Counted from the stretch's first letter, positions 1 through 6,877 are shown. The stretch: 9,455 nt of DNA from Proteiniphilum sp. (GCA_012728465.1 JAAYFB010000169.1:1-9455), one strand, 5' to 3'. Notes: a model not told the origin generated them from the letters alone. Numbers and translations: made by a program.

Positions 1-962
1 GAGAAAAACCAAAGGAACATCGCTTTCACTCAAATGATGATATGATGGGCTTTTCGGCCAATCAATCTTTTTCACCATTCTATGGAAATATCACAACTGC
101 TGGTATAGATTACCAACGATTTGGAGGAAAAGCATTTAATAGATTCCCCGATTCTAATAACGACATTGAGCTTATTGATACTCATTTGAGTAGCTTAGCA
201 GGATTTATAAACACACAGCAAAGCATAATCAACAATAAACTGACTATAAATGCAGGCATTCGTCTAGATAACAATAGCAATAATGGCTCGGAATGGGTGC
301 CACAGTTTGGTGTAAGCTATGAGCCAACATCTACAACTACTATTAAAGCCATAGCAAGCAAAGGATTTAGAACTCCAACTATTCGCGAAATGTATATGTT
401 TCCACCTCAAAATCCCAATTTATTGCCCGAAAGGCTGATGAACTACGAGGTGTCATTGATGCAAACATTACTTGGAGGAAAGCTGAATTTGGGGCTCAAC
501 TTATTTTACATTGAGGGAGACAATATCATTAAAACCATCATGGTTGATGGCAAGCCACTTAACACCAACTCGGGCATCGTTGACAATAAGGGGTTAGAGG
601 TGAGCTCTAGCTACCAAGTTTTGCCTAACCTGAAGATAAATGCAAACTATAGCTACCTAAATATGAAGCACAAAATAGAAGCAGCACCTGAGCATAAGCT
701 ATACATTAGCGGTGCATACTCAATAAATAGATGGCAAATAAATAGTGGATTGCAGTATATTAATAATTTATACACTAGCATCAAACCCGAAGTTGTTACT
801 GAAAACTTTTGGTTGTGGAATGCTCGTGTCAGATTTAAACTAAATAAGTGTATTGATCTATTTGTTAAAGTAGATAATATATTGAACCAGAAATACGAAA
901 TCAACAACGGATTCGAGATGCCAGGCACAACTGCATTTGCAGGATTTAGGTTTAGTATCTAA
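1..962 (+). CDS. TonB-dependent outer-membrane receptor, C-terminal part (5' end outside window)
   Basis: The frame is open from base 3 to the TAA at 960-962; a Met codon at 42 is internal and not the start, because codons before it (EKPKEHRFHSNDD) continue upstream. The visible ~320 residues are alternating beta-strands typical of the 22-strand barrel of TonB-dependent receptors. Landmarks are the KGFRTPTIREMY segment (around 358-395), NPNLLPE (around 411-434), and the C-terminal DNILNQKYEI segment followed by a last strand ending in Phe-Ser-Ile, the usual barrel-closing aromatic end. Such receptors import siderophores, haem, cobalamin or similar ligands across the outer membrane using TonB energy. 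The barrel resembles the BtuB/FepA/CirA-like group rather than the much longer SusC type, so a role in glycan import with the neighbouring kdu genes is not indicated. The plug domain and any ligand clue lie outside the window. Confidence 0.92.
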   Translation, partial: EKPKEHRFHSNDDMMGFSANQSFSPFYGNITTAGIDYQRFGGKAFNRFPDSNNDIELIDTHLSSLAGFINTQQSIINNKLTINAGIRLDNNSNNGSEWVPQFGVSYEPTSTTTIKAIASKGFRTPTIREMYMFPPQNPNLLPERLMNYEVSLMQTLLGGKLNLGLNLFYIEGDNIIKTIMVDGKPLNTNSGIVDNKGLEVSSSYQVLPNLKINANYSYLNMKHKIEAAPEHKLYISGAYSINRWQINSGLQYINNLYTSIKPEVVTENFWLWNARVRFKLNKCIDLFVKVDNILNQKYEINNGFEMPGTTAFAGFRFSI

Positions 963-1138
963 AAATGGATATTTTATTATGTCTGAACTATCAAAAAGAT
1001 GCTTGTAGCTTTTGTTGCAATAGCTTATACATTAATATTGCTACAATTGTCCTGATAAACTAATATACATAGATAGTGCATTCAGCTATCTTAAAAAATA
1101 TTACATAACGTGCACATACACATTTCAAATTAAAAGAT

Positions 1139-1146
1139 TATATTTG
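1139..1146 (+). promoter_or_regulatory. Candidate -7 element (TATATTTG) for the kduI-kduD-DUF4861 cluster
   Basis: TATATTTG matches the Bacteroidota -7 consensus TAnnTTTG and lies 42 bases before the kduI start. No good TTTG -33 box is found about 20 bases upstream, so the promoter is either weak, activator-dependent, or misplaced. An alternative reading pairs TTTC at 1123-1126 with TACTTTAT at 1147-1154 (20-base spacer). The 226-base gap after the receptor gene otherwise shows no gene; it is AT-rich and contains only short inverted repeats. Confidence 0.4.
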
Positions 1147-1188
1147 TACTTTATAAAAACCTAATTATTAATTCAATATAAAATAAAA

Positions 1189-2031
1189 ATGAAAACTAAT
1201 TACGAATTGCGTTACGCAACAAACCCAAAGGATGCAAAGAACTATACAACAGAAAGACTTAGAGAAGACTTTCTTATTGAAACAGTTTTTGCTGCAGATG
1301 AGGTAAACATGGTTTACTCGATGTATGACAGAATGATTGTGGGTGGAGCAATGCCAGTAAATGAGACTCTTCATTTAGAAGCTATTGAACCACTAAAACA
1401 ACCAATCTTCTTGAGAAGCCGTGAGTTTGGAACTTTCAACGTTGGAGGCCCTGGCATTGTAAAGGTGGGTGATGTGACTTACGAATTAGACTACAAAGAG
1501 GCTTTATATCTAGGCTCGGGTGACAGAGAGGTATATTTTGAAAGCAAAGACAAAAACAATCCTGCCAAGTTTTACTTCAACTCGGCTACTGCACACCGCA
1601 ACTATCCTGACAAGAAAATTACTAAAGCTGACGCTGAAGTGGCAGAGATGGGTTCACTAGAAACATCTAACCACAGAAATATTAATAAAATGATTGTGAA
1701 TCAAGTGCTGCCAACATGTCAACTTCAAATGGGTATGACTGAACTAGCTACTGGAAGCGTTTGGAACACTATGCCAGCGCACGTGCACTCACGCAGGATG
1801 GAAGCATACTTCTATTTTGAAGTACCCGCAGATCAGGCAGTGTGTCACTTCATGGGTGAGGTAGAAGAGACTCGTCACATATGGATGCACAACGATCAGG
1901 CTGTTCTTTCACCCGAATGGTCAATTCACTCTGGTGCTGGCACATCAAACTACACATTTATTTGGGGTATGGCTGGTGAAAACCTAGATTATGGTGATCA
2001 AGATTTTTCGAAAATCACTGAGCTTAAATAA
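1189..2031 (+). CDS. kduI: 5-dehydro-4-deoxy-D-glucuronate isomerase (KduI)
   Basis: A 280-residue cupin-fold isomerase, close to the 278 residues of E. coli KduI. It converts 5-keto-4-deoxyuronate, formed from unsaturated uronic acids released by polysaccharide lyases, into 3-deoxy-D-glycero-2,5-hexodiulosonate (EC 5.3.1.17) in the cytoplasm. The zinc site is visible: His198 and His200 in the [10 protein letters not shown] motif, Glu205, and His247 in WSIHSGAG; these align with E. coli His196, His198, Glu203 and His245 with a constant offset of two. The N-terminal [15 protein letters not shown] and the conserved FNVGGPG segment are also family-typical. The ATG start follows an A-rich leader without Shine-Dalgarno, as usual in Bacteroidota. 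kduD follows after 26 bases on the same strand, which supplies the next step, so an operon is likely. Confidence 0.97.
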   Translation: MKTNYELRYATNPKDAKNYTTERLREDFLIETVFAADEVNMVYSMYDRMIVGGAMPVNETLHLEAIEPLKQPIFLRSREFGTFNVGGPGIVKVGDVTYELDYKEALYLGSGDREVYFESKDKNNPAKFYFNSATAHRNYPDKKITKADAEVAEMGSLETSNHRNINKMIVNQVLPTCQLQMGMTELATGSVWNTMPAHVHSRRMEAYFYFEVPADQAVCHFMGEVEETRHIWMHNDQAVLSPEWSIHSGAGTSNYTFIWGMAGENLDYGDQDFSKITELK

Positions 2032-2057
2032 ATAACTAATACAGACAATAAAATAAA

Positions 2058-2849
2058 ATGGTAAACTTTAGATTAGATGGTAAAGTTGCCCTAGTTACAG
2101 GCGGATCCTATGGAATAGGATTCGCTATGGCTAAGGCTCTAGCAAAAGCGGGCGCAAAAATTGCGATTAATGGTCGCAATAAAGATAATATAGACCAAGG
2201 ACTGGCTGACTTCAAAAAAGAAGGAATCGAAGCATATGGATATATATGTGATGTTACGGACGAAGTAGCTGTTCAAGAAATGGTAGCGCAAATTGAAAAA
2301 GAAGTTGGAGTAATAGATATTCTGGTAAATAATGCAGGCATTATCAAGAGAATACCTATGCACGAAATGAAGGTAGAGGAGTTTAAGCAAGTTATAGATA
2401 TTGACTTAGTTGGTCCTTTCATTGCTTCAAAAGCTGTGATACCTGGCATGATTAAAAAAGGTCATGGCAAGATTATCAACATTTGCTCGATGATGAGTGA
2501 ATTGGGTAGAGAAACCGTTTCGGCTTATGCTGCAGCCAAAGGCGGATTGAAAATGCTTACCAAGAACATCTGTTCAGAATATGGCGGTCACAACATTCAA
2601 TGCAATGGTATTGGTCCTGGCTACATAGCTACACCGCAAACAGCTCCACTAAGGGAAAAACAAGCAGATGGCTCGCCCCACCCTTTCGATTCATTTATTA
2701 TTTCAAAAACACCAGCTGGTCGTTGGGGCACACCCGAAGACTTGGAGGGTCCTGCACTGTTTTTAGCATCTGATGCATCTAACTTTGTAAATGGACACAT
2801 CCTGTATGTAGATGGTGGAATATTAGCTTACATAGGAAAACAACCATAA
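2058..2849 (+). CDS. kduD: 2-dehydro-3-deoxy-D-gluconate 5-dehydrogenase (KduD), SDR family
   Basis: A 263-residue short-chain dehydrogenase/reductase. The Rossmann nucleotide-binding motif TGGSYGIG is at residues 14-21, NNAG at 91-94, and the catalytic triad is Ser144, Tyr157 and Lys161 (YAAAK). All active-site residues are present. KduD reduces the product of KduI to 2-keto-3-deoxygluconate with NAD(P)H, feeding KdgK and the KDPG aldolase. Annotation pipelines often label Bacteroidota members 'gluconate 5-dehydrogenase'; adjacency to kduI favours the KduD role. The C-terminal VDGGILAYIGKQP tail is what I recall from Bacteroidota members and makes the protein about ten residues longer than the E. 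coli enzyme. It lies 26 bases after kduI and 13 bases before the lipoprotein gene, so all three are probably co-transcribed. Confidence 0.95.
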   Translation: MVNFRLDGKVALVTGGSYGIGFAMAKALAKAGAKIAINGRNKDNIDQGLADFKKEGIEAYGYICDVTDEVAVQEMVAQIEKEVGVIDILVNNAGIIKRIPMHEMKVEEFKQVIDIDLVGPFIASKAVIPGMIKKGHGKIINICSMMSELGRETVSAYAAAKGGLKMLTKNICSEYGGHNIQCNGIGPGYIATPQTAPLREKQADGSPHPFDSFIISKTPAGRWGTPEDLEGPALFLASDASNFVNGHILYVDGGILAYIGKQP

Positions 2850-2862
2850 ATACATCCCACTC

Positions 2863-4014
2863 ATGATGAGATTAGCAAATTTGACAATTGCAATAGTTGC
2901 AACAATGATAACTCTATCTTCATGCTCGATGAGCCAAAAGGTAGTAAATGTTAGTGTTAAGAATCCAACAACAATAGATAGAGAGAACGAAATTGTAGAA
3001 GTTGACTGGAGTAAGATTAACAAAAAGTTATCGCTGACTGATGATCAAAGCATTGTTGTAACAAATAGTTCGGGCGAGCAAGTACCTTATCAATTAGTTA
3101 CCAATGGAGAAAAATCACCCGTTACACTCATTTTCCCCGTAAGCCTGAACAATGAGGAGAGCAAAACATATCAAGTTAAGGTAGGAACACCCGAGGAGTT
3201 TGCACCTCTTGTATATGGACGTCTTGTTCCCGAAAGAAAGGATGACTTTACTTGGGAAAACAATCGAGTAGCATATCGAGTATATGGTCCTGCATTGCAA
3301 GCCACTGGCGAAATAAGTAATGGACTAGATATATGGGTGAAGCGAACAGAAGATCTTGTTATCAACAAGTGGTACAAAGATGACTTGTCAGGCAAAGCTT
3401 CATATCATAGAGACAATGGCGAGGGGGTTGACTTCTACAAAGTTGGTCCTACATTAGGGTTGGGAATGACGGCTCCTATATATGATGACAATATTGTGCT
3501 AGGCAAAAACTTCACATCGGTAGAGGTTCTGGATAATGGTCCATTGAGGATATCATTCAAGTTGCACTATGCACCATATATGGTGGGCGACAATGAAGTT
3601 ACCGAGACAAGAGTATTCACACTAGATGCATATTCTCGATTGAATAAGGTGGAGAAAGTGTTTGACTCAAAAGATAAAACACTAAATCTTGCTACAGGAT
3701 TTGTTATCTCTGGACAGGGCGAACAAACCACATTTAGTGATAATGAAGCGGGCATAATTGCATATGAAGTGGCTGAAGATAAAAACTGGGGTATAATCTA
3801 CACTGGTGCTATCAACTTAATGGGCTACGAAAATAGCAAAATAGCTAACAATCATTTCTTGGGATATAACCATTTCGATAGTGGAAAAAAATATACTTAC
3901 TACACTGGCGGAGGTTGGAACAGATCAGGCTTTACAGATTTCAATAGTTGGACTGATTATCTAAAGAGGCAGAGAACTATTTACCAAAATCCTATACAGG
4001 TTAAGGTTAAATAA
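2863..4014 (+). CDS. DUF4861-family lipoprotein linked to uronate catabolism
   Basis: A 383-residue protein with a lipoprotein signal: hydrophobic stretch at residues 4-19 and lipobox LSSC with the lipidated Cys at 21. The residues after Cys (SMSQK) lack the acidic surface-export signal of Bacteroidota lipoproteins, suggesting a periplasm-facing rather than surface location. The mature part matches what I recall of DUF4861: an N-terminal segment with NPTTIDRENEIVEV, VPERKDDFTWENNRVAYRVYGPAL at 122-145, a charged YHRDNGEGVDFYKVG stretch at 181-195 and GGGWNRSGF at 349-357. The conserved His182, Asp184, Glu187 and Asp190 cluster could be catalytic or ligand-binding, but that is a guess. DUF4861 genes are commonly found near polysaccharide-utilization genes, and here the start is 13 bases after kduD. 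Function is not established to my knowledge; a role on unsaturated or uronate-containing oligosaccharides is inferred from context. A second ATG lies one codon downstream and makes no practical difference. Confidence 0.85.
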   Translation: MMRLANLTIAIVATMITLSSCSMSQKVVNVSVKNPTTIDRENEIVEVDWSKINKKLSLTDDQSIVVTNSSGEQVPYQLVTNGEKSPVTLIFPVSLNNEESKTYQVKVGTPEEFAPLVYGRLVPERKDDFTWENNRVAYRVYGPALQATGEISNGLDIWVKRTEDLVINKWYKDDLSGKASYHRDNGEGVDFYKVGPTLGLGMTAPIYDDNIVLGKNFTSVEVLDNGPLRISFKLHYAPYMVGDNEVTETRVFTLDAYSRLNKVEKVFDSKDKTLNLATGFVISGQGEQTTFSDNEAGIIAYEVAEDKNWGIIYTGAINLMGYENSKIANNHFLGYNHFDSGKKYTYYTGGGWNRSGFTDFNSWTDYLKRQRTIYQNPIQVKVK

Positions 4015-4033
4015 TCGGTACTGTTTTAAAACT

Positions 4034-4070
4034 ACAAACCCCACTACTTCTCAAAAGCAGTGGGGTTTGT
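4034..4070. terminator. Strong intrinsic stem-loop terminator, probably bidirectional
   Basis: A perfect 12-base-pair stem, ACAAACCCCACT (4034-4045) with AGTGGGGTTTGT (4059-4070), carries a small extension CTT/AAG (4047-4049 with 4055-4057) beyond one A-C mismatch. It is followed by the T-rich TTGTATTTAA. It lies 19 bases after the DUF4861 stop on the plus strand. On the minus strand it lies 22 bases after the stop of the secreted helical protein gene and is followed there by AGTTTTAAAA, so it probably terminates both convergent units. Confidence 0.85.
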
Positions 4071-4092
4071 TTGTATTTAATGAATCACACAT

Positions 4093-4548
4093 TTACTCGT
4101 TTCGTCTAAACTTCTTCAGCTCATCTTGCATAAACTTGCGCTCCGCTTGTTGTGCTTTATAAAGCTTCTCAGGAGAAATAACCTTTTCTAGTCTTGTCGA
4201 ATACTCTTTGTCAAGTTCTGCCTCCTTAAGCTTAACATCAACATCATTATCCAATAATTTTCTATACTCTTCGTTTGACATATTTTCTTTGCTTGTCTTC
4301 ATTTTCTCCACTTTATCTCTGTGTGCCTTATGAAGATCAAATTTCTTTTTTGTCAATTCATTGTAAACAGGAAAAAACTTGCTCGCCTCTTCTTTAGTAA
4401 GCTCAGCCTCATTTGTAATATATTCTACTTTGCGCTTTTCGAACTCTGCTATATTCATCTTTTTTGACTCCTGAGCATATGTAGAATTTGAAAACAAAAA
4501 GAGCAGGCATGTAAGTGCGAAACCTAAAATCGAACTATAATTTTTCAT
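4093..4548 (-). CDS. Small secreted helical protein, CpxP/Spy/CnrX-like (putative envelope sensor)
   Basis: A 151-residue protein with a clear Sec signal peptide: Lys2, hydrophobic core around residues 7-19, and a likely cleavage after Ala25 (TYA|QES). The mature ~126 residues are rich in Lys and Glu and predicted almost entirely alpha-helical, with the segment LTKEEASKFFPVYNEL (50-65) followed by long charged helices. This layout, and the LTxEEAxKFxPxYxEL-type segment, resemble the periplasmic CpxP/Spy/ZraP/CnrX group of small helical chaperones and sensors; the match is by pattern, not by alignment. It is the last gene of the minus-strand group, 43 bases after the membrane-protein gene. By analogy with CnrYXH, it could sense an envelope condition and act on the anti-sigma factor. 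An AGGAG sits only two bases from the ATG, too close for a normal Shine-Dalgarno. Confidence 0.85.
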   Translation of the reverse strand: MKNYSSILGFALTCLLFLFSNSTYAQESKKMNIAEFEKRKVEYITNEAELTKEEASKFFPVYNELTKKKFDLHKAHRDKVEKMKTSKENMSNEEYRKLLDNDVDVKLKEAELDKEYSTRLEKVISPEKLYKAQQAERKFMQDELKKFRRNE

Positions 4549-4591
4549 AACTCCTATGATAATCTATATTGTTGTTATATATAATATGTAA

Positions 4592-4996
4592 TTAGAAAGA
4601 AACTTGATTATACATATAATCATAGTATCCATCGCTTGCCAATTGGTCTTCTAGATAATTATAAAATTCATCTTCTGTTACTTGTACGTTGGACCAATAC
4701 TTATCTGTAGAACTTATGTATTGATTTGCAACTGCATCTTGTTGAGTTGAATCTTCTATGTTAGTTCCTGTAGTATTAAATAACACTTGAATAAAGAAGA
4801 AAGCACCAACGAACATTGCTGCCAAATACACCAATGGTTTAACTTTTGTCCATAAAGACACTTTGATGGGTTCTATAATCTCTTTTTGGGGCAGACGACT
4901 CATTACCTCATCATTTAGGTTCTCGAAATAGTTTTCGGGAACTAGAAAAGGATTTCTTGAATCTATATCACTTAATTTATTAACTTTAGCCTTCAT
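4592..4996 (-). CDS. Single-pass inner-membrane protein, putative anti-sigma factor
   Basis: A 134-residue protein with one membrane segment at residues 54-73 (PLVYLAAMFVGAFFFIQVLF). Lys51 and Lys53 before it and acidic residues after it place the N-terminal ~53 residues in the cytoplasm and the C-terminal ~60 in the periplasm. The N-terminal part carries NPFLVPENYFENL (15-27), a short motif that I recall from small proteins encoded beside ECF sigma genes in Bacteroidota. The gene lies 55 bases after the ECF sigma gene in the same direction, the usual place of a cognate anti-sigma factor. The periplasmic tail is strikingly rich in Tyr, Asp and Glu (Y112, Y114, Y124, Y125, Y127, Y129) and has no cysteine or zinc-finger HxxxCxxC motif, so it is not a ZAS-type anti-sigma. 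Anti-sigma activity is inferred from position and topology. Confidence 0.83.
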   Translation of the reverse strand: MKAKVNKLSDIDSRNPFLVPENYFENLNDEVMSRLPQKEIIEPIKVSLWTKVKPLVYLAAMFVGAFFFIQVLFNTTGTNIEDSTQQDAVANQYISSTDKYWSNVQVTEDEFYNYLEDQLASDGYYDYMYNQVSF

Positions 4997-5051
4997 ACCA
5001 ATTGAAATATTAATACTTTATGTTTGATAGACGTTCTATAATTATAAAGGT

Positions 5052-5603
5052 TTAATTGGAATCTGTTAAAAACTTTTCCACCTTTTTAACCGCATGATGA
5101 TAGGAGGCCTTAAGTGCTCCAACTGAAGTTCCTAAGATTTCAGACATATCCTCATACTTCATCTCATCGAAGTATTTCATATTGAAAACTAACCTTTGCT
5201 TATCGGGCAAAGTTAGTACAGCATTCTGTAAAAGCTTTTGAGCCTCATCTCCATCAAAATACTCATCTCCCTCCAAAGTGTTCATAAGAAATGAGTCGTC
5301 ATCATCCATTGATATGTTATTCTGATTTTTCTTTTTATTAATGAATGTGATACTTTCATTAATAGCAATTCTATACAACCAGGTACTAAGTTTGGATTCG
5401 CCTCTAAAATTATCAATGTTAATCCATGCTTTAATCAAAACATCTTGAAGTACATCGTTTGCATCATCATGCGACAATATCATCTTTCGTATCTGCCAGT
5501 AAAGTCTTTCACTATATTCAGATACAAGCTTAGCGAAAGCCCCCTTTTGTGTTGATGGCTCTCGCAACTCTTCCAATAATTGTTCTTCTATATTTTTTTC
5601 CAT
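5052..5603 (-). CDS. ECF-type RNA polymerase sigma factor
   Basis: A 183-residue sigma-70 family factor of the extracytoplasmic-function type with only regions 2 and 4. Region 2 spans about residues 25-92, with the family-typical DDANDVLQDVLIKAW (46-60) and FRGESKLSTWLYRIAINE (66-83), which bind core polymerase and melt the -10 region. A highly acidic linker (98-120, including DDDD at 100-103) follows. Region 4 covers about 125-180, beginning LPDKQRLVFNMKYF (132-145) and containing the DNA-binding helix-turn-helix near YEDMSEILGTSVGALKASYHHAVKK. Its genes of control are unknown; ECF factors usually direct their own operon. Downstream are the membrane protein and the secreted helical protein; upstream, 37 bases away, is the TPR gene. 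The ATG at 5603 is preceded by an A/T-rich leader. Confidence 0.94.
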   Translation of the reverse strand: MEKNIEEQLLEELREPSTQKGAFAKLVSEYSERLYWQIRKMILSHDDANDVLQDVLIKAWINIDNFRGESKLSTWLYRIAINESITFINKKKNQNNISMDDDDSFLMNTLEGDEYFDGDEAQKLLQNAVLTLPDKQRLVFNMKYFDEMKYEDMSEILGTSVGALKASYHHAVKKVEKFLTDSN

Positions 5604-5624
5604 AAAGGGTTTGAAGATGAACTA

Positions 5625-5632
5625 CAAAGATA
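5625..5632 (-). promoter_or_regulatory. Candidate internal -7 element (TATCTTTG) for the sigma-factor gene
   Basis: Read on the minus strand, TATCTTTG matches TAnnTTTG exactly and lies in the 37-base gap between the TPR gene and the sigma gene, about 21 bases before the ATG. No TTTG/TTG -33 box is seen at the expected ~20-base distance, which would fall inside the end of the TPR gene. The match suggests the sigma gene can be transcribed separately from the TPR gene, but one 8-base match in AT-rich DNA is weak evidence. Confidence 0.4.
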
Positions 5633-5640
5633 GCATTTTT

Positions 5641-6735
5641 TTAATTACTGCTATTATCCTCACCTTTTTCGAACCAATTTATAAAATTCTGAGCTTCTGT
5701 TTGATTCTCTTCCCACCATTGTAAAGATTCGGGGAAATATGACACACTAATATATCTACAGAATACATCATAATAATTTGAGTTAAGTATGCTAGTAAAA
5801 AAAGGATACTTAAAACCCCAAAAATTATCTGTCATAGTAGTATCTTCATTTTGGTCACTCAATCCGTCCAATATTATTTTATTTACCTCTTTGAAGGCAA
5901 CATAATAATCAAGGGTTTCGGAGTCGCCTTGGATGGAGTCAATAGTTTGATTTATTTTAATTGACAAATTCTCTCTGATACTGTCCATACCTGTTGTTGG
6001 GGTTTCAGCTACAGACTTATCCTCCTCCGCCGACTTATTCTTACTCATTTGCATTTGAATAAAAGAGCGTTCAACTGGCTTTTCTGTAGATGTATCAATG
6101 ATACTCATTGCTTGAAGCATCTCCTCGAAAGCATTACGAGATCTTGAAGAGTCGGGCTCTAACAATAGAAACATCTGAAAGGAATATATACTTTGTAGCC
6201 ACAACCCCTTATCTCTTTGTGCATATGCACTAAGAAGAAATGCTCCACTAAAGTTTTTGTCAAGCTCGATGGCTCTATTCACATGCTCCAATGTTTTATT
6301 GATATCGTTTTTCTTGTAATAGTTCAAAGCCAAATTGAAGTGTAGCAAAAAAGATTCTCCAATTTTTGATAACCCTTCTCTCAAAATTAAAATTGCATCA
6401 TCTATCCTATCCAATCCCACTAGAGCTTCACTCTTCACTGCATAGGCACCTATTAGTAAAGTTTCATCATTTGCCTCTATAACTCTTGTGCTATATTGTG
6501 AAGCACTTTCATACTCTTTCAGCTCCAGATATGATAATGAAATTTCATACAGGGCAAGCGTTGACTTTGGATTTAGCTTAAGAGCAGATTCAAATTTCTC
6601 AATTGCAAGCTTATACTCTGTGGAGTCGTGCAATGCTATTCCCTCATTTATTAGTAGTTCAACATTATTGCTCTGCGCATATGATGCTATAGAAAGAGTT
6701 AAAAATAAAAGTAATGTATATATAAGTTTGTTCAT
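5641..6735 (-). CDS. Secreted TPR-repeat protein
   Basis: A 364-residue protein starting at the ATG at 6735 (MNKLIYTLLLF). The frame stays open three codons further to a TTG at 6744, but the ATG leaves a cleaner signal peptide. That signal has a hydrophobic core of about 15 residues and a likely cut after SYA (before QSNN). Around five tetratricopeptide repeats follow over roughly the first 200 residues, with spacing near 34 and recurring motifs such as ALYEISLSYLELKEYESA and YKLAIEKFESALKLNPKS. A low-complexity Ser/Thr/Glu-rich linker leads to a C-terminal domain ending YISVSYFPESLQWWEE...NFINWFEKG, which I recall from other Bacteroidales TPR proteins of unknown function. TPRs mediate protein-protein contacts; the protein probably sits in the periplasm. 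It is 37 bases upstream of the ECF sigma gene on the same strand, so it may head the same transcript. No enzymatic function is visible. Confidence 0.88.
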   Translation of the reverse strand: MNKLIYTLLLFLTLSIASYAQSNNVELLINEGIALHDSTEYKLAIEKFESALKLNPKSTLALYEISLSYLELKEYESASQYSTRVIEANDETLLIGAYAVKSEALVGLDRIDDAILILREGLSKIGESFLLHFNLALNYYKKNDINKTLEHVNRAIELDKNFSGAFLLSAYAQRDKGLWLQSIYSFQMFLLLEPDSSRSRNAFEEMLQAMSIIDTSTEKPVERSFIQMQMSKNKSAEEDKSVAETPTTGMDSIRENLSIKINQTIDSIQGDSETLDYYVAFKEVNKIILDGLSDQNEDTTMTDNFWGFKYPFFTSILNSNYYDVFCRYISVSYFPESLQWWEENQTEAQNFINWFEKGEDNSSN

Positions 6736-6877
6736 AATGTTCAATTCAAATTGTAAATGTAGGACAAAAAAGCCAACACATAGTTCTATTTCAAAAAAAT
6801 ATAGCGCACAATAACAATACTAAACAGTTTGATTTATTTTTAAATGTTTTTTCATAATTTTCCGACTAAATAAATAG

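Noticed and set aside
1..962. SusC-like glycan transporter assignment for the partial receptor
   Set aside because: The visible barrel and C-terminal DNILNQKYEI...AGFRFSI pattern resemble siderophore/cobalamin receptors, and no susD gene follows.
1003..1046. Inverted repeat TTGTAGC/GCTACAA (1003-1009 with 1040-1046), with a nested GCAAT/ATTGC, downstream of the TonB receptor gene
   Set aside because: Seven-base arms with a 30-base interior and no following T-run are too weak for a terminator, and repeats of this size are expected by chance in AT-rich DNA.
1168..1374. Minus-strand open frame of 68 codons across the kduI start
   Set aside because: It is antisense to kduI, Cys/His-rich by chance of codon complement, and has no promoter or family resemblance.
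4549..4553. AGGAG just before the secreted helical protein gene on the minus strand
   Set aside because: It is only two bases from the ATG, too close for ribosome pairing, and Bacteroidota rarely rely on Shine-Dalgarno sequences.
6747..6775. Possible minus-strand promoter before the TPR gene (TTG about 18 bases upstream of TACAATTTG)
   Set aside because: The -7 box has three rather than two bases between TA and TTTG, and the start site would leave only about five bases before the ATG.
6488..6814. Open frame of 108 codons on the plus strand
   Set aside because: It overlaps the start of the TPR gene on the opposite strand; the TPR frame carries a signal peptide and repeats, whereas this translation resembles nothing.
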